The notes under the pieces are model-generated. The model had not been told where the DNA came from. It did not search any database and saw only the letters and a list, made by a program, of their open reading frames with translations. A program made the position numbers and the translations under genes. A stretch of 64,000 bases of DNA from Bacillota bacterium (GTDB lineage Bacteria; Bacillota; Clostridia; Peptostreptococcales; Anaerovoracaceae), in contig JAFQHT010000092.1 in assembly GCA_017397825.1 (NCBI GenBank), positions 1 through 64,000 of the forward strand, in the 5' to 3' direction. Shown here piece by piece: positions 49,618-58,599 of the stretch (position 1 is its first letter; every line of letters begins with the position of its first letter).

Positions 49618-49986
49618 CTATGCTTCAACAACTTCAGCATCAGCAGCGTTTTTCTTAACAGATGCAATGCCGTTTTCGCAGCCTGCTTTGCTTGTGTAAC
49701 CTTCGGAAACTGCGATAACCTGACCGTTTGTAGCTTTGAGTCTGAATCTGAATTCGCCAGCCTTATCAACATACATTTCGAATTTAGGGTGCTTAGCTGC
49801 TTCGTAACCTTCAACGGTCTGGTCTTCAACAGCAGCAACAGGTGCATTCTTAGCTACGGATTCGATACCGTTCTTGCAAGCAGCTTCAGTTGTATAAACT
49901 TCAGAAGTTGCGATTACTTCGCCGTTACCAGCCTTTAAATCAAACTTATAGCCTGTTTCAACAGTTTTTAAAACAAATTTTCCCAT
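49618..49986 (-). CDS. YegP-like protein with two DUF1508 repeats
   Basis: 122 residues made of two copies of a 45-50-residue DUF1508 unit: YKFDLKAGNGEVIATSEVYT in the first and FRFRLKATNGQVIAVSEGYT in the second, each followed by a CxNGIxSV helix (AACKNGIESV, AGCENGIASV). Small, soluble, no known enzymatic role; relatives are stress-induced in some bacteria. Monocistronic with strong promoter and terminator. Confidence 0.9.
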   Translation of the reverse strand: MGKFVLKTVETGYKFDLKAGNGEVIATSEVYTTEAACKNGIESVAKNAPVAAVEDQTVEGYEAAKHPKFEMYVDKAGEFRFRLKATNGQVIAVSEGYTSKAGCENGIASVKKNAADAEVVEA

Positions 49987-50025
49987 AGTATCTCTCCTTT
50001 TCGGTAGGTAGTTTCATTTTTTATC

Positions 50026-50054
50026 ATTGTAGCACAACAAAGTAAGTTTTACAA
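50026..50054 (-). promoter_or_regulatory. Promoter of the YegP-like gene
   Basis: Minus strand: TTGTAA (50049-50054), 17-base spacer, TACAAT (50026-50031), 40 bases before the ATG. Confidence 0.65.
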
Positions 50055-50081
50055 GTGTTTATAACCGTTACAATGTGAAAC

Positions 50082-50113
50082 CAAATAAAAAACGGACAGC
50101 CAGGCTGTCCGTT
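50082..50113 (-). terminator. Terminator of infC-rpmI-rplT
   Basis: Ten-base perfect stem AACGGACAGC/GCTGTCCGTT (50091-50100, 50104-50113) with a three-base loop, then TTTTATTT on the minus strand. Confidence 0.88.
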
Positions 50114-50137
50114 CAAACATACGATTTAATTGTCAGA

Positions 50138-50494
50138 CTATTTAACTGCCTTCTTAGCTGTTTCGCAAAGTGCTGCGAAAGCTGGAGCATCGTAGATAGC
50201 CATTTCGGAAAGCATCTTTCTGTTGATTTCGATGCCGGACTTCTTGAGACCGTTCATAAGCTGGGAGTAGCTGATTCCGTTCATTCTTGCACCAGCGTTG
50301 ATTCTTGCAATCCACATCTGTCTGTACTGTCTCTTCTTTAACTTTCTGCCAACGTAAGCGGATCTTAAGGATCTCATTACTGCAGGGTTAGCAGCCTTGA
50401 ACTGTTTGTGCTTAGCGCCGTAGAAGCCCTTAGCTAACTTTAAAATCTTTTTATGTCTCTTGTGTGCGTTTACACCTTTTTTAACTCTTGCCAT
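50138..50494 (-). CDS. rplT: 50S ribosomal protein L20
   Basis: 118 residues, standard length: [20 protein letters not shown] at the N-terminus and the globular C-half with [20 protein letters not shown]. An early-assembly 23S rRNA binder. In Firmicutes, L20 also represses its own operon by binding the infC leader. Last gene of infC-rpmI-rplT. Confidence 0.97.
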   Translation of the reverse strand: MARVKKGVNAHKRHKKILKLAKGFYGAKHKQFKAANPAVMRSLRSAYVGRKLKKRQYRQMWIARINAGARMNGISYSQLMNGLKKSGIEINRKMLSEMAIYDAPAFAALCETAKKAVK

Positions 50495-50521
50495 GTTTTC
50501 TTACCTCCTGATACCTTTCAA

Positions 50522-50722
50522 CTATTTTGCCATTGATCTGAGCATTCTCTTTAAGTCAGCGCTCTTTAATACAGTTGCTTTTCTTAAGCCTCTTTTTCTC
50601 TTCGCTGTCTTCTTAGTAAGAATATGGCTCTTGTATGCCTTGTTTCTCTTGATTTTACCGGATCCAGTTAATTTAAGTCTCTTACATGCTCCTCTGTGGG
50701 ATTTCATCTTATTCTTTGCCAT
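50522..50722 (-). CDS. rpmI: 50S ribosomal protein L35
   Basis: 66 residues, basic, with the family pattern [20 protein letters not shown]. Standard place between infC and rplT. Confidence 0.97.
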   Translation of the reverse strand: MAKNKMKSHRGACKRLKLTGSGKIKRNKAYKSHILTKKTAKRKRGLRKATVLKSADLKRMLRSMAK

Positions 50723-50778
50723 GATGATTTTTCTCCTCCTATATGATTTATAAATCGTAATGTGTAACTTCTGAAAAA

Positions 50779-51294
50779 TTATTTATCGTTTTTAGGGCCA
50801 AGTACCATTGTCAGGCTTCTGCCTTCAAAGAGAGGCTTCTTTTCGATTACGCTTACATCAGCAACTGCTTCAGCAAAGGAGTTCATAACTTCCATACCTC
50901 TTGCAGTGTAATCTTTTTCTCTGCCTCTGAATCTCAGACTCACCTTGACCTTGTCGCCATCCTGAAGGAATTTTGAAGCGGTTTTAGCTTTTACCTGGAT
51001 GTCATGATCTTCGATGAAAGTGCTGAGTCTGATTTCCTTGACCTGAGTAACCTTCTGTTTCTTCTTGGCTTCTTTTTCTTTTTTCTGAAGCTCATAGCGA
51101 TACTTACCGTAGTCAAGAATCTTGCAGACAGGTGGATTAGCATTAGGTGAAATGTTGACAAGGTCAAGCTTCTTTTCGCCTGCTAAGTTCATAGCTTCTT
51201 CGATTGGCATTACTCCAAGCATTGTGCCGTCTGTATCAATAACTCTTACTTCTTTATCACGAATTTCTTCGTTGATTAAATTTTCCTTGCTAAT
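50779..51294 (-). CDS. infC: Translation initiation factor IF-3, ATT start codon
   Basis: 171 residues when started at ATT 51294, nine bases after AGGAGG and one codon past an in-frame TAG (GCC lies between), so no ATG, GTG or TTG can start the full protein. The sequence then opens [20 protein letters not shown], matching the IF-3 N-terminus (Bacillus IF-3 also begins at AUU). [20 protein letters not shown] and the C-domain with [19 protein letters not shown] follow. Rare starts let IF-3 limit its own synthesis. The first internal ATG (51222) would cut 24 residues. Confidence 0.95.
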   Translation of the reverse strand: MSKENLINEEIRDKEVRVIDTDGTMLGVMPIEEAMNLAGEKKLDLVNISPNANPPVCKILDYGKYRYELQKKEKEAKKKQKVTQVKEIRLSTFIEDHDIQVKAKTASKFLQDGDKVKVSLRFRGREKDYTARGMEVMNSFAEAVADVSVIEKKPLFEGRSLTMVLGPKNDK

Positions 51295-51308
51295 GGCTCT
51301 CTACCTCC

Positions 51309-51439
51309 TAAAAAATAAAAGCGGACACATTCGTATCCGCTTCAAATACACCCCCGCAAAAGGTGTTAATTTCAACATATCAACCCGCGCCGGTGACTTG
51401 ACCGGTCAGGTGAGAAGCGGATAACTTCTTCTTCGTTAC
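51309..51439 (-). ncRNA. infC leader with transcription attenuator (L20-leader type)
   Basis: The transcript start is expected near 51439. Segment 1 (51423-51414, TATCCGCTTC) can pair with segment 2 (51343-51334, GAAGCGGATA) as antiterminator; segment 2 pairs instead with TCCGCTT (51325-51319) to form a terminator hairpin followed by TTATTTTTT, ending just before the ribosome site. Between them lies a GC-rich part with CCGGTC repeats, where L20 would bind. This matches the L20 leader of Firmicutes in place and plan. Confidence 0.8.
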
Positions 51440-51445
51440 CCGAAT

Positions 51446-51474
51446 ACTATACCATCTCACACACGTGTTGTCAA
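51446..51474 (-). promoter_or_regulatory. Promoter of infC-rpmI-rplT
   Basis: Minus strand: TTGACA (51469-51474), 17-base spacer, TATAGT (51446-51451). The -35 lies within the last codons of the DUF4129-type gene. Confidence 0.85.
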
Positions 51475-52770
51475 GGAATTTTTCAACGTTTTCAGCATTT
51501 TTTTATGCTGGGTAAATTCCCTTAAATAATTCGTTTCCCGGCCGTAAAATGCAGCATCAACTTCATCAGCAAAGACTGCAAGAATGTCAGAAAATTCTTT
51601 GTCGTCCGTCAGTTCTGATACTCTCATAATAAATTCTCTGGCAGTTTCACCCTCCTGCTTTCTAAATAAATTATTTTTAAAGCACTTTTTTTCCAGTTTT
51701 ATAAGTAAAGCTGCCACGCTGCCCGGATGTTTCATAATCATCCATTTTATGCGCAGCTTCCTTGCCATGCCGGCAAAAAATTCTTTCCACTTTCCGAAAA
51801 ACCCTTTTTTATTATTTTGCACGTTCATCCTGCGGATGCTTCCACCCATTTTTGAAAGCATGGTTTTTCGCAGGGAATCCAGAAGTACAATCAGGATTAC
51901 CACTATAAACACAATGAGAATCAGGGCAAAAACCACTTTTACAAAATCAATGTCACCGGTTGCCTGCCCGAAATATACATTTCCCCCACCGGCATCTGCA
52001 CCAGTGTTTCCCGGTGAAGATACTTTTGATGAGTTGAAAATCCCTGTGAGAAAGATATAAATGTACCCGATAGCAGTCATCAGTCCGCGCCCTGCTGCTG
52101 CACCTGCTTCAAATCCCAGTAATGCAATTTCTGACACCGGGCCGGCCAGAATATATGCTGCAGCCCCAATTATTCCGAGGAGGACAACAACAGCAATACA
52201 TGTCACTGCCGCACGCAGCCCGGTACTCATTCCATTCTGCTCTACACTGATTCCTGAGTATCTGGAAAAAATATTGGTAAGCATCAGTGCTGCAATAATC
52301 AGAACAGTCATCCCTGCCCACGCCGCATCTTTGTTCATGAGCTCTGCAACGGCCAGCTGAAGAAGAAGTCCCAGCAGAAGAAGCTGCATCTGCATAATCA
52401 GTTCACCGTCATTAAAACCCCGCTGATACCAGAACAGCTGTGATGCAGCGCCGATAAATGCACACATACCCATAAAAAATCCTACAACAGGGCCATCACT
52501 GCTTAAAAAACCATAGACAATCCACGTCAAAGCAATGCAGGCCACTATATCAGCAGCTATTACAAACAGCAGGCTTCTTTCTTTTTTCAGCATCAGCTCG
52601 TTGAGAGCAAAAAGTAATACAGAAACAATCCAAACCAGCCACATGGGATGAGTTATAAAGTTTCCCTGTCCGCTGAACAGTGCCATGAGTACCCAGAGCA
52701 CAGATGCCGCCAGACTGGTTCTGGCCAGGGCCGCTGCCAGAAGGCAGTAAACAGGACTTGTGTTAATCAT
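51457..52770 (-). CDS. Membrane protein with C-terminal DUF4129-like domain
   Basis: 437 residues: about eight membrane segments in the first 250 residues, one more near 290, then a cytoplasmic C-terminal domain (about 345-430) with EGETAREFIMRVSELTDDKE and a FTQHKKML end that resembles DUF4129. Such proteins follow MoxR and DUF58 genes, often with a transglutaminase-like protein; no transglutaminase domain is visible here. Starts within the DUF58 stop (eight-base overlap). Role unknown, probably envelope-related. Confidence 0.7.
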   Translation of the reverse strand: MINTSPVYCLLAAALARTSLAASVLWVLMALFSGQGNFITHPMWLVWIVSVLLFALNELMLKKERSLLFVIAADIVACIALTWIVYGFLSSDGPVVGFFMGMCAFIGAASQLFWYQRGFNDGELIMQMQLLLLGLLLQLAVAELMNKDAAWAGMTVLIIAALMLTNIFSRYSGISVEQNGMSTGLRAAVTCIAVVVLLGIIGAAAYILAGPVSEIALLGFEAGAAAGRGLMTAIGYIYIFLTGIFNSSKVSSPGNTGADAGGGNVYFGQATGDIDFVKVVFALILIVFIVVILIVLLDSLRKTMLSKMGGSIRRMNVQNNKKGFFGKWKEFFAGMARKLRIKWMIMKHPGSVAALLIKLEKKCFKNNLFRKQEGETAREFIMRVSELTDDKEFSDILAVFADEVDAAFYGRETNYLREFTQHKKMLKTLKNSLTTRV

Positions 52771-54034
52771 CTTTGTGCCCCCTTTTCAGTTTTTTCAGTT
52801 CTTCATAAGTAAGAACTTTTACAGCATCCCCGCATTTTTTCAGGAATTCACTGGCCGCTGCAGTATCTTCATTTCTGGTTACAAACCAGCATTTTCCCAG
52901 TACGTCCAGCCCTGAAAGAATATCTTCTTCATTGAATCTTGACGGTCTGAAAACATGGACAACCTCTTTGCTGCCCACTTCATAAGTGACCAGCGGCGGG
53001 CGCATTTCATATTCAGCCATTCTGTAAAGAATTTCGGAAACACCTTCATTTCCCGGAAAAATATCCGAAGGCTCCAGTCTTATAGACGCAGGAAATGATA
53101 CTCCGCAATCCAGTCCCTTTTCCTGAAGCTGCAGTACAAGAGAAGCCAGTATGCTCAGAGTTTCTTCAAGTTTCTTTTCATGAGGCGTTTCCCCATTAAA
53201 AGATTCACCGTCGAAAATAAAATGTATCTTTCTTGGTCTGATTACCTCATATTGATTAACTGTCATCTGCTGGCCTCTTGCCACCATTCTCCAGTTTATT
53301 TTTTTCAGTGAATCCTGTGCTTCGTAGGGCCGGGTCAGTTTAATCAGCGAAACATCCTCAAGAATTCCTTTCGGACTGTTTTCACCCTCCCACATGTTTC
53401 TGGTAAAAGCTTCAGTATCTACTGCTACAATTTCAGGATACACGATAAAATCCTTTTTCCCTGAAGATTCCTGCTGAAGCCAGCAGCGCGTCATTCCAAG
53501 ACCATCTCCGGTACAGAAGTCCATTTCTCTTGTGGTCATAATTCCTCTGCGGCAGGCATGCCATCTGGTAACATAATCTGCACTGCTGTTACCGCTTATT
53601 CCCGAGCATCTTATCTTCAGAAGCTGTCCCTGAGATGTTTCCGGTATGCCATAAAGGCGTTTGGTGTCAGCTGACATTTTCTGCATCATGGCCTGCATAT
53701 CCTCTTCAGGACGCAGCACAAAAGGCTCCTTAAGAGGCTGAATCATATCAACCCAGGATACAGGAAACCATTTGTCATTTTTTATTCTGAAGATTATCTC
53801 TGCAGTGTCTCCGGGAAAGAATCTTGTTTTAGACGCATCAATTTTTATATATAGTTTTCTGCATACAAGAAGGGTCCACAGACTGGCCGCAAATCCCAGC
53901 AAAGCCATTGCAAAAACCAGCATTGCTACTGTTTTCTGCCCCATGTGTATACATGCTGCCGAAATAATTATCAGCAGAATCTGAATGGCTCCTATTGACA
54001 GCAGAGATATTTTTTCAATCTTTTTAAAGCTCAT
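52763..54034 (-). CDS. DUF58 domain protein
   Basis: 423 residues from ATG 54034. Two membrane helices at the N-terminus (about 8-50), an extracytoplasmic beta-rich part, then the DUF58 core with LTRPYEAQDSLKKINWRMVA near 240 and a vWA-like end. DUF58 proteins work with MoxR AAA ATPases in a chaperone-like system whose clients are mostly unknown. Overlaps the MoxR stop by 11 bases. Confidence 0.88.
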   Translation of the reverse strand: MSFKKIEKISLLSIGAIQILLIIISAACIHMGQKTVAMLVFAMALLGFAASLWTLLVCRKLYIKIDASKTRFFPGDTAEIIFRIKNDKWFPVSWVDMIQPLKEPFVLRPEEDMQAMMQKMSADTKRLYGIPETSQGQLLKIRCSGISGNSSADYVTRWHACRRGIMTTREMDFCTGDGLGMTRCWLQQESSGKKDFIVYPEIVAVDTEAFTRNMWEGENSPKGILEDVSLIKLTRPYEAQDSLKKINWRMVARGQQMTVNQYEVIRPRKIHFIFDGESFNGETPHEKKLEETLSILASLVLQLQEKGLDCGVSFPASIRLEPSDIFPGNEGVSEILYRMAEYEMRPPLVTYEVGSKEVVHVFRPSRFNEEDILSGLDVLGKCWFVTRNEDTAAASEFLKKCGDAVKVLTYEELKKLKRGHKDD

Positions 54035-54983
54035 TAACAATATCTCCCACCGGAATTTCCTTTAAGATGTCTTCTATTATTTTTTCTGCCTCTGCACCTG
54101 AATAACGTGCTTCAGGGCTGAGGATAATTCTGTGGCTGAGTACAGGCACTGCTACAGCTTTTACGTCATCAGGTGTAACAAAATCTCTGCCTTCCATGGC
54201 AGCCCACACCTTGGCCGCTTTATAAAGAGCCTTGCTTCCTCTAGGACTCACGCCAAGCGTAAGTTCACCGTGTTCTCTTGTCGCTGCGGCAATATCAACC
54301 ATGTAGCGTGCCACATTCTGTGCCACAAAAACTTCCTGGGCCTTTTTCTGTGCATCCAGGATTTCTCTGTGGTCTGTCACCTTCTGAACATTTTCAAAAG
54401 GAATTCTGTCGCCAAGTCTTTCAAGCATTTCCACTTCACTTTCTCTGTCCAGATACCCAAGAGAAAGCTTTACAAGAAAGCGGTCCATCTGCGCTGCCGG
54501 CAGTTTAAAAGTGCTTTCCATTTCCACTGGGTTCTGTGTCGCAAGTACCAGGAAAGGCTCCGGCAGTTCATATCGTTCATTGTCTATGGTTACCTGACGT
54601 TCCTCCATAGCTTCCAGAAGTGCAGACTGAGTTCTAGGAATTGCTCTGTTGATTTCGTCGGCAAGAAGGATGTTTGTCATCACAGGACCTTTGCGAAGCT
54701 GGAAATCCCCTGTCTTCTGATTATATATAATCATACCTGTTATGTCGCTTGGAAGCAGATCCGGTACGAACTGAATTCTTCCTGACTCGCAGCCCAGCGC
54801 TGCAGAAAGAGTTTTTACCAGAGTTGTTTTCCCTGAGCCGGGAAGATCTTCCAATAAAACATGGCCGTCCGCCAGGACAGCCATGATAACAAGCTTTATT
54901 TCTTTCTCCTTACCCACGATAATCTTTTCAGTTTCCTGAAGTACCGCCTGAGTAAGTTCTTTTATTGTTCTTGTATTTTCCAT
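54024..54983 (-). CDS. MoxR family AAA ATPase
   Basis: 319 residues. Walker A LLEDLPGSGKTTLVKTLSAA near 38, Walker B NILLADEINRAIPRTQSALL near 105, sensor 1 FLVLATQNPVEMESTF and a lid domain with GVSPRGSKALYKAAKVWA. Probably remodels or activates a partner via the DUF58 protein. First gene of the three-gene operon; promoter at 55016-55044. Confidence 0.93.
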   Translation of the reverse strand: MENTRTIKELTQAVLQETEKIIVGKEKEIKLVIMAVLADGHVLLEDLPGSGKTTLVKTLSAALGCESGRIQFVPDLLPSDITGMIIYNQKTGDFQLRKGPVMTNILLADEINRAIPRTQSALLEAMEERQVTIDNERYELPEPFLVLATQNPVEMESTFKLPAAQMDRFLVKLSLGYLDRESEVEMLERLGDRIPFENVQKVTDHREILDAQKKAQEVFVAQNVARYMVDIAAATREHGELTLGVSPRGSKALYKAAKVWAAMEGRDFVTPDDVKAVAVPVLSHRIILSPEARYSGAEAEKIIEDILKEIPVGDIVNEL

Positions 54984-55015
54984 GATTGTTTCCTCTGTGA
55001 AATTGAATTTTTTAC

Positions 55016-55044
55016 ATTATATCACAATTTCAGAAGGTAAACAA
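55016..55044 (-). promoter_or_regulatory. Promoter of the MoxR-DUF58-DUF4129 operon
   Basis: Minus strand: TTGTTT (55039-55044), 17-base spacer, TATAAT (55016-55021) with an upstream TG (TGATATAAT). Confidence 0.65.
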
Positions 55045-55060
55045 TATGGTTGCTCCTGCT

Positions 55061-56827
55061 CTAAGTCAGCAGAAGTACTGCGATTACTGCAGCACCGATT
55101 CCTATCAGCATATTGGTGGCAACCAGCATGCCCGCAGGTTTCTGAAGCACATCATCATCTTCAATACCATGGTTGCGTTCAGGCACATGCAGACCTGCAT
55201 CTTCAGCTATCTTTGATGGTTTATGCAGATAAACATTACCCTTGCCCACCAGCCTGCATACAAGTGAATAACAGCTGTTGAACAGATTTGTAACTCCTGC
55301 GGAAAGTCCGTTTACAGCGTATTTCAGCGGTTTGCGGTAAAGCCAGTCTGTATCCAGAGTCAGCATTTCATGAGGTGCCATATGGTCGAGGTACATGACA
55401 AATGCAACTGTTGCTGCTGCAAAGAGTTGTATATACTGAGTCACATGGTCCGCAGTGAATGGATGACCATCACTCTGGAATGGTGTAAGGCCGTAAAGAA
55501 GGTTCGGCATTACTCCGACAATGAAACAGCCAAGGGCTCCGATAACCATTGCAACTTTCATGTTAAGCGGTACCGGTTTTATTTCTATAGGTCCTGTTTC
55601 TGCTTCTACTTTTTCTCTTACCCCTTTACCGAAGAACACAAAATAGTTGACTTTCAGTGCGATGGAAAGGAGTGTGCCGACGCTGGCAATCATGAGGAAA
55701 ATTTCGGCTACATGATAGCCTCCTTCTGCCATGGCATTCATCACAAGAGACTTGCTGACAAAACCATTAAGCAGCGGGAAGCCTGTAATTGCAAGGGATG
55801 CAATAAGGAAACATCCTGCCACCAGTGGCATTTCCTTGGCAAGTCCGCCAAGCTGGCTGATTTTGCGGCGTCCTGTTGCTGTAATTACCGCACCGCAGCA
55901 CATGAACAGCACGCCCTTATAGAGGATGTTGTTGAAAGTATGCGCTGCCGCACCATCAATACCTACTGCACCGCCTACAGCTGCTGCTGCAACGATGTAG
56001 CCAAGCTGGCTGACAATATGATATGAGAAAAGTCTTCTCAGGTCGTTTTCAATAAGTGCCATAGACGCGCCGAAAATGGCCATGATAACACCGAACCAGA
56101 GTAGCATTTCGGTTCCTGCAAAAAGCTTGATAATGCAGTAAACACCCACCTTGGTGGTGTAGGACGCCATGTATACAGTACCGCCCATCGGTGCTTCAGG
56201 ATAAGCGTCTGCAATCCAGCTGTGAAGCGGCGGGATTGTAGCGTTTACTGCCACACCGATCAGAATCAGCCAGAAAGCTGCGTCCTGAGTTCCTGTAAGA
56301 CACTCTATTCCGAAACTTCCCTGAGTAATTTTTAATATAATGCCGGCGAGAAGCATGTTGCCGCCGAACATATGGACAAGCAGGTATCTGAAGCCTGCTT
56401 TTGATGCTTTTTCAGTTTTTGATGAAATGATAATGAGCCAGGATGCGATGGCCATGATTTCCCAGAAGAAAATCATGCTTATCCAGTCGCCTGCAAATAC
56501 CACGCTCATGGATGCTCCCGCATAAATTGCTTCAGCTGCATTTTCAAATCTGTTGCCGGAATTTACTGCATAAATCGCAGCAATAAGTGAGCCCGCTGCA
56601 AATATTACACCAAACATTACGGCCAGTCTGTCAACTTCCAGCAGTTTCAGTGTAATCTCAGGAATGAACTCCACATCCAGCCAGCTGCCTTCCTGAAGAA
56701 GAAGTACCGCTGCCACAGTAAGAGCCGGGCCTGCAATCATGACAATTCTGCGGAGCTTTTCAGGCAGCACAAGCATGAGAATCCCTGTGATAATCAGAAT
56801 GAATCCGGGATGAAGCCAGTTAAGCAT
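55061..56827 (-). CDS. Antiporter-like proton-conducting subunit (NuoL/MrpA-D family), third copy in the operon
   Basis: 588 residues, about 15 membrane segments. ATG 56827 follows GGGAGG; its first codons overlap the preceding gene by eight bases. The conserved TM5 glutamate is present (MIFFWEIMAIASW) and lysines occur in SYTTKVGVYCIIK and NNILYKGVLFMCC, but the TM7 position that is normally a pumping lysine reads AVNATIPPLHSW, with Asn. The C-terminal extension has two more helices and a long soluble loop. It is the last gene of the Mrp/Mbh-like operon. Confidence 0.85.
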   Translation of the reverse strand: MLNWLHPGFILIITGILMLVLPEKLRRIVMIAGPALTVAAVLLLQEGSWLDVEFIPEITLKLLEVDRLAVMFGVIFAAGSLIAAIYAVNSGNRFENAAEAIYAGASMSVVFAGDWISMIFFWEIMAIASWLIIISSKTEKASKAGFRYLLVHMFGGNMLLAGIILKITQGSFGIECLTGTQDAAFWLILIGVAVNATIPPLHSWIADAYPEAPMGGTVYMASYTTKVGVYCIIKLFAGTEMLLWFGVIMAIFGASMALIENDLRRLFSYHIVSQLGYIVAAAAVGGAVGIDGAAAHTFNNILYKGVLFMCCGAVITATGRRKISQLGGLAKEMPLVAGCFLIASLAITGFPLLNGFVSKSLVMNAMAEGGYHVAEIFLMIASVGTLLSIALKVNYFVFFGKGVREKVEAETGPIEIKPVPLNMKVAMVIGALGCFIVGVMPNLLYGLTPFQSDGHPFTADHVTQYIQLFAAATVAFVMYLDHMAPHEMLTLDTDWLYRKPLKYAVNGLSAGVTNLFNSCYSLVCRLVGKGNVYLHKPSKIAEDAGLHVPERNHGIEDDDVLQKPAGMLVATNMLIGIGAAVIAVLLLT

Positions 56828-57107
56828 GTCCGCCACCTCCCTGTCCATTACTTACCTCTTCGGATTCCGCAAGAGGTTCTCTGTCATAGTAATCTTCTTC
56901 TTTCTGAAGAATTCCCGCCATAATCTTTTTTGCAAGTATAATCAGTGCCCAGCCTCCGGCGAAACCTATAAGAAGGTCGAATCCCGGCACTGTGTTCCAT
57001 ATCATATGATGGTGCGGATGTGCCCACATCACTTCAATTATCACCATAAGGGCCATAATTGCCGCTAGAATAATGTAGACTTTTTTTCTGTTAAGCAATT
57101 GGTCCAC
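56820..57107 (-). CDS. Small two-helix membrane protein of the antiporter operon
   Basis: 95 residues: helices at about 9-29 and 44-64, with a histidine-rich loop WAHPHHHMIWNT between, and an acidic/glycine C-terminus (EEDYYDRE, QGGGGHA). Not part of the canonical Mrp set. It lies between two large antiporter-like subunits, overlapping both neighbours, so it is probably an accessory subunit. Confidence 0.7.
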   Translation of the reverse strand: MDQLLNRKKVYIILAAIMALMVIIEVMWAHPHHHMIWNTVPGFDLLIGFAGGWALIILAKKIMAGILQKEEDYYDREPLAESEEVSNGQGGGGHA

Positions 57108-58599
57108 CTCCCTGCGCTATTGCCTCTGCTGCCATGGCTGCAAAATCATAAAGATGCAGGGCCGCATTCGGCATAACTCCAAGAATAAATGAAACTACAG
57201 CGGTTATGATTATAGGAATAAGCATTGCCTTGGATGCCTCTCCGCCTTCATTGAGTACAGGTGATGAAACTTCCTTTCCGAAGAAAATTCTCACAACAGG
57301 AATCAGGTAGCTGAGAGCCAGAAGAGCTGCCGCAACCAGGGTTGCCACAAACAGCGGCTGTCCTGCCAGGAAGGCACCTCTGATAATGTTCATTTTGCTG
57401 ACGAAACCTGCAAGAAGCGGAAGGCCTGCTATACCAAGAGACGCAACTGTGAAACATGTTGCTGTCACCGGCATACGCTTTGCGAGACCGCCCATGGTGC
57501 TGATTTCGCTTAAATGTGTTGTAACAAAAATTGCTCCTGCACACATAAAGAGTGTGATTTTCAGAAAAGCGTGAGCAACGATATGGAATGCTGCCCCCAG
57601 AATGCTGTAAGGCGCCAGTACGCTGATGCCCAGCACTATGTATGAAAGCTGGCCGATGGTTGAAAAGGCCAGTCTTGCCTTCAGGTTGTCCTTTCTCATA
57701 GCGATACATGATGAAAGAATAATTGTGCATACTGCAAGCCATGAAAGAAGCTTGCCTCCTCCGCACCAGCCTGCTGCTTCAGGTCCGAAAACGTAGCAGA
57801 CTACTCTGAGTACGCAGAAAGCTCCGGCTTTAACTACTGCCACAGCATGGAGCAGTGCACTTACAGGTGTAGGCGCAACCATGGCTGACGGAAGCCAGCC
57901 GTGAAGGGGCATAACACCTGCTTTTACAGCGCCTCCGCCGATCATCATTATGAACAGCACAAGCATAATTCCTGCAGGCAGTGAACCGGCTCCAATGAAT
58001 CCGCCCGGAGTAAACTCCAGAGTTCCGTAAATAACATAAATTGCTACGATTGCTGCAAAGAAAATCTGGCCGCTGATTAGTGTGTATGCCAGATACTTAC
58101 GTCCGGAAGCCTTTGCCGCATCGTTGCGGTAATGGGCCACCAGCGGGTAAGTTGCGATGGTCAGCATTTCGTAGAATATGAAGAATGTAATCAGGTTAGC
58201 CGCAAAGGCAATGCCGATGGCCGATGAAAGGCACACAGCAAAGGCCGCAAAATAACCTGTCTGGTTTTTTTCGTGATGGCCTCTCATATATCCGATAGAA
58301 TATATGGAAGTCACAATCCACAGTCCGCTGGCAATGCAGGCAAATACCATACCTGCAGCATCAGTTCTGAAGGCCAGGCTGATGCCGTCAACGATTTCCC
58401 AAGGTCTGCAGACAAATTCATTGCCGGCAAGGACCGCCGGAACCATTGAAAATACCAGGGCTGCCTTTATTACAGCTGCGATTAAGGTGATCCCTTCGCG
58501 CACATTAGGTTTAACTTTATTTCCGACAAGCATGATAAGTGCTGCCGCAAGAAGTGACACAGCAATGGCTGCCAAAGGTCTGAAACTATCTATTATCAT
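57091..58599 (-). CDS. Antiporter-like proton-conducting subunit (MrpD/MbhH family), second copy
   Basis: 502 residues, about 14 membrane segments. Key charged residues are in place: Glu in FFIFYEMLTIATY (TM5), Lys in GGAVKAGVMPLHGWLP (TM7), Lys in AVAVVKAGAFCV (TM8) and Lys in HAFLKITLFMCAG (TM12). The start overlaps the stop of the preceding antiporter gene by four bases (ATGA). Confidence 0.88.
   Translation of the reverse strand: MIIDSFRPLAAIAVSLLAAALIMLVGNKVKPNVREGITLIAAVIKAALVFSMVPAVLAGNEFVCRPWEIVDGISLAFRTDAAGMVFACIASGLWIVTSIYSIGYMRGHHEKNQTGYFAAFAVCLSSAIGIAFAANLITFFIFYEMLTIATYPLVAHYRNDAAKASGRKYLAYTLISGQIFFAAIVAIYVIYGTLEFTPGGFIGAGSLPAGIMLVLFIMMIGGGAVKAGVMPLHGWLPSAMVAPTPVSALLHAVAVVKAGAFCVLRVVCYVFGPEAAGWCGGGKLLSWLAVCTIILSSCIAMRKDNLKARLAFSTIGQLSYIVLGISVLAPYSILGAAFHIVAHAFLKITLFMCAGAIFVTTHLSEISTMGGLAKRMPVTATCFTVASLGIAGLPLLAGFVSKMNIIRGAFLAGQPLFVATLVAAALLALSYLIPVVRIFFGKEVSSPVLNEGGEASKAMLIPIIITAVVSFILGVMPNAALHLYDFAAMAAEAIAQGGGPIA

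Noticed and set aside
54132..54785. 217-codon plus-strand open frame over the MoxR gene
   Set aside because: Shadow frame, composition unlike a protein, and no start site.
55370..56026. 218-codon plus-strand open frame over the antiporter subunit
   Set aside because: Shadow of a membrane protein gene; rich in Cys and His with no domain.
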